This document shows, one piece after another, positions 59,357-64,000 of a DNA stretch of 64,000 bases. This DNA comes from Candidatus Martarchaeota archaeon (GTDB lineage: Archaea > Micrarchaeota > Micrarchaeia > Micrarchaeales > Micrarchaeaceae). The DNA lies in assembly GCA_023473425.1 (NCBI GenBank), contig JAMCYG010000021.1, positions 16,839 to 80,838 of the forward strand. The letters run 5' to 3'. A model generated the notes under the pieces. The model was not told where the DNA came from. It did no database searches and saw nothing but the letters and a program-made list of their open reading frames with translations. The position numbers were made by a program, and so were the translations under genes. The first letter of the stretch is position 1; every line of letters starts with the position of its first letter.

Positions 59357-60619
59357 ATGCCCGAGACCAGCGGTGAACTGAAGAACGACCTCCTTTCAAA
59401 GATAAACGAGAGACAGCAGATTTCCTACAATGAACTGAGGGATGACGCCTTCTCGAACGGCGTACCTGAAGCAAACTTGAAGGCCACGCTCGCTGAGCTG
59501 GAGAAGGAGAAGGCCATAGCCTCTAGGTCGGCAGGCGGAATGATGACATACTACATACTGGCTGATGGGACGGATAAGCTGCGCAAGGTCCTGATAGTTG
59601 AGGACGATCCAAACATTAACAAGCTGATGGCGCTCTCCATAGGCAAGGAATACGATATATCGCAGCTGTACGATGGGGGCCAGGCACTGCCGTTCATCAG
59701 GAAAGAGCATCCAGACCTGGTTGTCCTTGACCTAATGCTGCCGAACCGCGACGGCCTGGACATATGCCAGACTATAAAGAGCGACCCTGACCTCAAGGGC
59801 ACGATAGTCATAATAGTTAGCGCAATGGACCCTACCAGCAACAGGTTCAAAGGCATACAGTACGGAGCCGACTACTACATAAAGAAGCCCTTTGACCCAA
59901 TAGAAGTAAGGAGCCTGGTTACTCTGTTCCTCAGGAAGAAGGGCAAGCGCTTCGACCCACTGATAGACCTGCCTGATGAGGAGAGGATATCTGAAGAGGT
60001 TGAAAAGGCCATAAAGGCAGGGGCCGACAATGTCATGGGCGTAATAAAAATAAACAATCTCGCGCAGTACGTCCAGCAATTCGGCGAGAAGTCGGGCATA
60101 GTGATACTCAGGCTGATATCCCAGCTGCTGCAGGACATGGTGAAAGACGACAACCAGAATGCGTTCGTCGGATTCCTGAACAACGAATCTTTCGTCATAG
60201 GCGGCGCGCGCGGGATGGTCTCAAGCATAGTGAGCAAGATAAAGGAGGAGTTTTCGGCGGTCCTGCCGTTCATACTCCAAGACGAGGGGTACAAGCCGAT
60301 AGACGTCGACATAGAAAGCCTGTTCGAAGCGAAGGAGATACCGAAGCTCTCGCTCTCGTATTCGGAGCTGGACAAGGAAAGCATAATGGAGAAGAGAAAT
60401 AGCATACTCAGCGAGAGGGGTGCATCATCTAGGGACATAGGGTCTTACACTTACGAGGAACTGCAGAGGCTTCTCGAGAGCGGTGAGTACAAAGACAAGG
60501 AGTTCGACATAAAGATAACCAGGGACGACAACGGTGTCAAGATAAACGTTGGCACGCAGCCGAAGCAGCCCCTGCAGCCTCAGCCACGCGACGCTAATAA
60601 CGATGATTTCACGCTGTAG
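59357..60619 (+). CDS. Response regulator: winged helix, receiver and degenerate GGDEF
   Basis: 420 residues. N-terminal winged-helix-like segment (ELKNDLLSKINERQQISYNE), then a receiver domain with Asp125 (VVLDLMLPNRDG), VSAMD and KKPFDP (Lys). The C-terminal domain has the shape of a GGDEF cyclase (FDPLIDLPDEERISEEVEKA, GIVILRLISQLLQDMVKDD), but the GGDEF motif reads NNESF, so cyclic-di-GMP synthesis is not expected. It ends in a Gln/Pro tail. I chose ATG 59357 because GGTG is 5 nt upstream; an ATG at 59291 overlapping the kinase stop is the alternative. Confidence 0.9.
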   Translation: MPETSGELKNDLLSKINERQQISYNELRDDAFSNGVPEANLKATLAELEKEKAIASRSAGGMMTYYILADGTDKLRKVLIVEDDPNINKLMALSIGKEYDISQLYDGGQALPFIRKEHPDLVVLDLMLPNRDGLDICQTIKSDPDLKGTIVIIVSAMDPTSNRFKGIQYGADYYIKKPFDPIEVRSLVTLFLRKKGKRFDPLIDLPDEERISEEVEKAIKAGADNVMGVIKINNLAQYVQQFGEKSGIVILRLISQLLQDMVKDDNQNAFVGFLNNESFVIGGARGMVSSIVSKIKEEFSAVLPFILQDEGYKPIDVDIESLFEAKEIPKLSLSYSELDKESIMEKRNSILSERGASSRDIGSYTYEELQRLLESGEYKDKEFDIKITRDDNGVKINVGTQPKQPLQPQPRDANNDDFTL

Positions 60620-60629
60620 ATGACTCACT

Positions 60630-61172
60630 ATGGCACCAAACCGAAGAGCGCAGGCTGCGCTCGACTTCCTGATTTCATACGGCATAGCCATAGTGATAAT
60701 AACAGCAGCACTATTCATAATTGCAAATCTCGGCGCATTCAATGCTACTATATCCCCGGAGAGCTGCACACCTGCACCTTCGTTCAGCTGCGTCTCCTAC
60801 AGCCTAAATACGACCGGTGCCCTTAGTGTGGTATTGCTCCAGGCGACTGGCGGCACGATAACGATAAGTGGAGTAGCATGTTCGGCTGGAGTTAATTCTA
60901 CGGGCAACGCTCCGGCCACTGGTAACGTGCATGTCCTACCGGATAGCGGAGCAAGTGTCGTGTACTACCCTGCTAACGCTATACAGAATCCATCGCTTCC
61001 CACGAGCAATGCTACATTAGTATCGGCATACTGCTATAGAGCCGGAGGGGCCAAGGCTTCTGGCGCTCTTGGTAACACCTTTACTGGTTATATCTGGCTC
61101 AATTACAGCTATTCCAACCTGCCCGGCTACACTGTGGAGCAGGTTGCATCGTTCAGCGTGAAATATACGTGA
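60630..61172 (+). CDS. Pilin-like protein with class III signal peptide
   Basis: 180 residues. The N-terminus MAPNRRAQAALDFLISYGIA resembles the QSAMEYL-type class III signal (cleavage before QAALDFL), followed by a hydrophobic helix to about residue 35. The rest is a Ser/Thr/Asn-rich extracellular domain with paired cysteines (ESCTPAPSFSC, VACSAG, AYCYRAG). Only 10 nt separate it from the response regulator, so it may be cotranscribed with the two-component genes. Confidence 0.8.
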   Translation: MAPNRRAQAALDFLISYGIAIVIITAALFIIANLGAFNATISPESCTPAPSFSCVSYSLNTTGALSVVLLQATGGTITISGVACSAGVNSTGNAPATGNVHVLPDSGASVVYYPANAIQNPSLPTSNATLVSAYCYRAGGAKASGALGNTFTGYIWLNYSYSNLPGYTVEQVASFSVKYT

Positions 61173-61176
61173 TTGC

Positions 61177-61746
61177 ATGATATTATGCATGACAGGGATG
61201 CCTGGCTCTGGTAAGACAACTGCTGCACGCATTCTAAAGGCTCACGGCTTCACGGTAATAGAAATGGGCGCCTTTGTACGACGGCTCATGGTAAAGGAGC
61301 ACGTTCCTGTAAATTCAGTAAGCCTGCGCAGATTTTCTTCCGAACTGAGGGCTAAGCACGGGCCGGCGGCTGTGGCAAAGCTTGCAGGGAGAGTCGCGCA
61401 GAGCGCGAAAGGAGACGTTGCTATAATAGGCATACGGAGCCCGTCTGAAATACGCAGCCTTAAGGAGCAGCTTGGCCAAAAGGTCTCGATTCTTGCCATA
61501 TCCACTCCGACAAAAGAAAGGTATGAGAGGCTGGAGGAGCGGGCTCGCAGTGATGATGCTGCAATGAAGAGCGGGCTCGTCAAGCGCGACCGCATAGAGG
61601 CCAAATGGGGTATAAGGAACGCTATATCAATGGCAGATATGATAATATCAAACGAGGGCTCCAAAAAGGAGTTCGAGAGGAACATAGTTGAACTGGTGGA
61701 ATTGGTAAGGCGTGCAGGGTCCCATAAAAGGCGGCGCTCCGTCTGA
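61177..61746 (+). CDS. UPF0200-type P-loop nucleotide kinase
   Basis: 189 residues with Walker A TGMPGSGKTT at the N-terminus, VIEMGAFVRR and VAIIGIRSPSEI in the order of archaeal UPF0200 kinases related to dephospho-CoA and adenylate kinases. The actual substrate of this family is uncertain. It ends in a short basic tail. It lies 4 nt after the pilin-like gene, in the same apparent transcript. Confidence 0.88.
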   Translation: MILCMTGMPGSGKTTAARILKAHGFTVIEMGAFVRRLMVKEHVPVNSVSLRRFSSELRAKHGPAAVAKLAGRVAQSAKGDVAIIGIRSPSEIRSLKEQLGQKVSILAISTPTKERYERLEERARSDDAAMKSGLVKRDRIEAKWGIRNAISMADMIISNEGSKKEFERNIVELVELVRRAGSHKRRRSV

Positions 61747-61788
61747 TTTTTAACCTTTGCCTGACAACAGATAATCAAGGCGTTGAAT

Positions 61789-62616
61789 ATGAGATACATG
61801 TCTGCTGCTATTCTTGCTGTCATGGTGCTGCTATCATCGACAGCTGCAGCTACAGCGTATGTTAGTGTTATAGAACCCTACAACCTCACGGTGCACAACA
61901 ATGGTACTGTATATCTTGGCAAGGTCGGGCCTGGCCAGACATTCAATATAACCATATCATCTGCAACGAAGAGCGCAAACGGCACACTTTACGAATATGG
62001 TTGGAATGAGCTCAGCGTATCCGGAACGCCAAGCGGCTGGGTTACTGAAAATTCTGCACTTAACACAAAGTACCTTACTGCTCAGATAACGCCATCTAGC
62101 GTCGCCGCTAACGGGACGTACAGCTTTAACCTCTCTGCAATAAACACTGGCAACTATTCTAAGCTTGGTAGTGTCAGATTCAAGGCGTATGTTAATGTCA
62201 CGCCGGATGTGTTTAGCATCAATGTAAGCCCCACCGAGCTGATAGTGGGGCCTGGCCAGCCTGCAACTATATACGTTACGATAAACAATACAGGAGTGTC
62301 GGACAGCCCGTTCAGTGTAAGCATGGCTGGACTGTCTTCGTGGAACCTCACCGAGAGCGTAATAGCACTTCACCATACGCAGAAGCGCTTCACATATGCA
62401 GTTTACGAGTCTGTGCCCGGTACATACCACACGATACTTCACGTCAGCTCCGCGCAGAGCCCTGCGATAAGCAAGGACGCTAAAATAACTATAGTGGTCA
62501 GGGCAGGCATAGCCAACGACTATATTGCCCTAGGCGGGGGCCCTGTCGCATTCCCAATAATCTACGAGCCGATATATGCGATTCAGTACCTGATAAGCCT
62601 GGCATTAAGGCACTGA
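61789..62616 (+). CDS. Secreted protein with beta-sandwich repeats, unknown, 275 aa
   Basis: Signal peptide at residues 1-24 (RYMSAAILAVMVLLSSTAAA). Two Asn/Ser/Thr-rich beta-sandwich-like units follow; the second (VSPTELIVGPGQPATIYVTI, NNTGVSDSPFSVSM) resembles CARDB or NPCBM-associated domains of surface proteins. A weakly hydrophobic C-terminal stretch (GPVAFPIIYEPIYAIQYLIS) could anchor it. Several N-glycosylation-type sites. An in-frame TTG at 61783 is an alternative start. Promoter-like TTTTTAACC near 61747. Confidence 0.75.
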   Translation: MRYMSAAILAVMVLLSSTAAATAYVSVIEPYNLTVHNNGTVYLGKVGPGQTFNITISSATKSANGTLYEYGWNELSVSGTPSGWVTENSALNTKYLTAQITPSSVAANGTYSFNLSAINTGNYSKLGSVRFKAYVNVTPDVFSINVSPTELIVGPGQPATIYVTINNTGVSDSPFSVSMAGLSSWNLTESVIALHHTQKRFTYAVYESVPGTYHTILHVSSAQSPAISKDAKITIVVRAGIANDYIALGGGPVAFPIIYEPIYAIQYLISLALRH

Positions 62617-62682
62617 ATTGCCACTAATAAATATCTTTGTATGCAAAATAAGTGCATGGCGCATATTACGCCAGCTTCTCAT

Positions 62683-62754
62683 GCCCGCTTAGCTCAGTGG
62701 TAGAGCGACTGGCTGTTAACCAGTAGGTCGCAGGTCCGATCCCTGCAGCGGGCG
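62683..62754 (+). tRNA. tRNA-Asn (anticodon GTT), C at position 55
   Basis: Acceptor GCCCGCT/AGCGGGC plus discriminator G, D arm GCTC-AGTGGTA-GAGC, anticodon arm ACTGG-CTGTTAA-CCAGT (anticodon GTT), T stem GCAGG/CCTGC. The T loop reads TCCGATC, so the near-universal T55 is C. A TATA element (TAATAAATATC, 62625-62635) precedes it. A tyrosine recombinase gene begins 68 nt downstream, so this tRNA is a candidate integration site. Confidence 0.95.
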
Positions 62755-62821
62755 ATGGCCTTCAAGTACGACCCCTACGGGACAAGATATAAATATCCAT
62801 CTATGGCACAATGTCACCCCG

Positions 62822-64000
62822 ATGACAAACGACATCGACTATTGGCAAAGGATGGCGAACCGCCTCTATGACAGGGTTTTAGCGGACGTGCGCATAATTG
62901 CGCAAAATCGGCGCTATATCGAAGACCACGTAACATTGCTAAAGGCCAAGAATATGCACGCACGTAGCGTTATACGGCATATCTACGGCATTCTAAAGCT
63001 GATGGAGGCCCTGGGTTATGATAAAGATCTCAAGGAGGCGACAAAAAGGGATATGGAAAAGGCCGCTGCGTTCATAAACTCCTATGATCCGCCATATAGC
63101 ATGGAATCCAGGCTCCATTTCCAGGCGGTCTGGAAGGTTTTCTACAAGGAGCTGTTGGGAGAAGGAGTCTATCAACCTCCATGCGTAGCCTGGATGAAGA
63201 TAACGAACAAGACCAGAAAGAACCTTATGCCAGACAACATACTCACGGAACAGGAAATCGTTAAGATGCTGGATGCGGCCACCAACCTGAGGGACAAGTT
63301 CTTCCTGAGCCTGTTATACGAAACAGGCTGCAGGATTGGGGAGATAATGGGAGTCAGGAAGAAGGACTTAGACCTGACAACCCAGCCAGCAAAGCTCACA
63401 ATAACAGGCAAGACTGGCTGGAGGAAGGTACCGTTGCTCATGTCAGTATCGCTGGCTGTAACCTACCTGAACACCATAAAAGGCCTAAGGGACGACCAGA
63501 TAATCTGGAGGCAGATAGGCAGCAGCAAGGGCAAGGATAAGCCTATGACTGATGACTCCGCAAGGAAGCTCCTAAGAGTTATAGGCCACAGGGCAGGCAT
63601 TACAAAGCCCATCAACCCACATGCCTTCAGAAAGGCAAGGGCATCTCATCTTGCTAACAAGCTTTCAGACCAGCAGCTCAGGGCCTACTTCGGCTGGGTG
63701 CCAAGCAGCAATATGGCAGATTACTACATCAGGGTAAGCAACACGGCCCTGGACAACGCCTATCTGGAGATAAACGGCATAGAAGTAAAGAAGGAGGCAT
63801 ATCAGGCAATGCTGAAGCCAAAGATGTGCATCCGCTGCAGCTTCTCGAACAGCCCTGACATGCAGTTCTGTGGAAGATGCGGCTCTGCGCTTGACACTCA
63901 AACGGCTATCCAGATGGACGAAGACAGGAAGAACATAGACAATGCGCTCAATGCCTACATAAAGAGTTCAGATCCCAAGGCACTGAAAGAGGAGCTTTCG
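62822..64000 (+). CDS. Tyrosine recombinase/integrase with C-terminal zinc ribbon (partial)
   Basis: At least 393 residues; it runs past the window end. An N-terminal helical DNA-binding domain is followed by the catalytic domain: Arg171 in YETGCRIGEIMGV, His267 and Arg270 in PHAFRKARASHL, a Trp-containing FGW loop in the fifth catalytic position, and nucleophile Tyr301 or 302 in MADYYIRVS. A zinc ribbon follows (MCIRCSF...QFCGRCGS). Pattern resembles archaeal integrases. A TATA box at 62787-62794 about 30 nt upstream implies a leaderless mRNA. Its place just after tRNA-Asn suggests it marks one end of an integrated element extending to the right. Confidence 0.9.
   Translation, partial: MTNDIDYWQRMANRLYDRVLADVRIIAQNRRYIEDHVTLLKAKNMHARSVIRHIYGILKLMEALGYDKDLKEATKRDMEKAAAFINSYDPPYSMESRLHFQAVWKVFYKELLGEGVYQPPCVAWMKITNKTRKNLMPDNILTEQEIVKMLDAATNLRDKFFLSLLYETGCRIGEIMGVRKKDLDLTTQPAKLTITGKTGWRKVPLLMSVSLAVTYLNTIKGLRDDQIIWRQIGSSKGKDKPMTDDSARKLLRVIGHRAGITKPINPHAFRKARASHLANKLSDQQLRAYFGWVPSSNMADYYIRVSNTALDNAYLEINGIEVKKEAYQAMLKPKMCIRCSFSNSPDMQFCGRCGSALDTQTAIQMDEDRKNIDNALNAYIKSSDPKALKEELS

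Overview
The window is from an archaeon with a small, gene-dense genome of roughly 50% GC by eye. The evidence is eukaryote-like ribosomal proteins (eL8, eL24, eL30, eL43, eS8, eS24, eS28, eS31), aEF-2, aIF1A, aIF2-beta, aIF5A, Orc1/Cdc6, MCM, an exosome/proteasome operon, a histone, fibrillarin, a C/D-box guide RNA, an archaeal SRP RNA and TATA-box promoters. Short secreted proteins with class III (prepilin-like) signals, three FtsZ genes, many small hypothetical proteins and reduced enzymes point to a DPANN archaeon, most likely Micrarchaeota (ARMAN-like). That placement is inference. Gene starts follow a regular pattern: many genes carry NGTG, usually GGTG, exactly 5 nt before the start codon, and TTG and GTG starts are common.

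Layout. 0-6.3 kb: signal peptidase, then eL30, uS12, uS7, EF-2 (str-like block), then eL8, eS28, eL24. 6.4-10 kb: hisS, thioredoxin, C/D sRNA, histone, a zinc protein and a PRC-barrel protein. 10.1-14.6 kb (minus): psmA, SBDS, rrp4, rrp41, rrp42, eL43, a hypothetical, rpoP, with almost no gaps. 14.7-20.8 kb: peroxiredoxin, ABC exporter, Nudix hydrolase, RNase P Pop5/Rpp30, Cdc6. 20.9-25.7 kb: aIF2-beta and aIF1A, SRP RNA, tRNA-Ser, GH15-like enzyme, glutamate dehydrogenase, a pilin-like protein. 25.8-34.4 kb: Dph2, uL16, FtsZ, Rad50, EF-1beta with a zinc-ribbon partner, a secreted Lon-type protease. 34.5-39.6 kb: an XPD helicase broken by a tandem duplication, a presenilin-like protease, MCM. 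39.7-45.4 kb: MetRS, carbonic anhydrase, acylphosphatase, eS8, argF. 45.7-56.9 kb: two more FtsZ genes, aIF5A, eS24/eS31, TrmJ-like methyltransferase, SepF, PIN/RpoE/Spt4, FKBP, a short GluRS, fibrillarin. 57-64 kb: histidine kinase and response regulator, pilin-like protein, tRNA-Asn, and a tyrosine recombinase running off the end.

Main points of interest. Two translation-related genes, aIF1A and the zinc-ribbon gene before EF-1beta, have no ATG/GTG/TTG start in frame. Each instead has ATA exactly 5 nt after GGTG. In aIF1A, a start-codon-selection factor, this resembles the AUU start of bacterial infC and may be autoregulatory. EF-2 has lost the P-loop Asp and the switch-I Gly linked to the monovalent-cation site of translational GTPases, and neighbouring uS12 has changed both of its signature loops. 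Other leads are a GluRS without its anticodon-binding barrel, a response regulator with a degenerate GGDEF domain, an extra segment in tRNA-Ser, and a C55 T-loop in tRNA-Asn beside an integrase.
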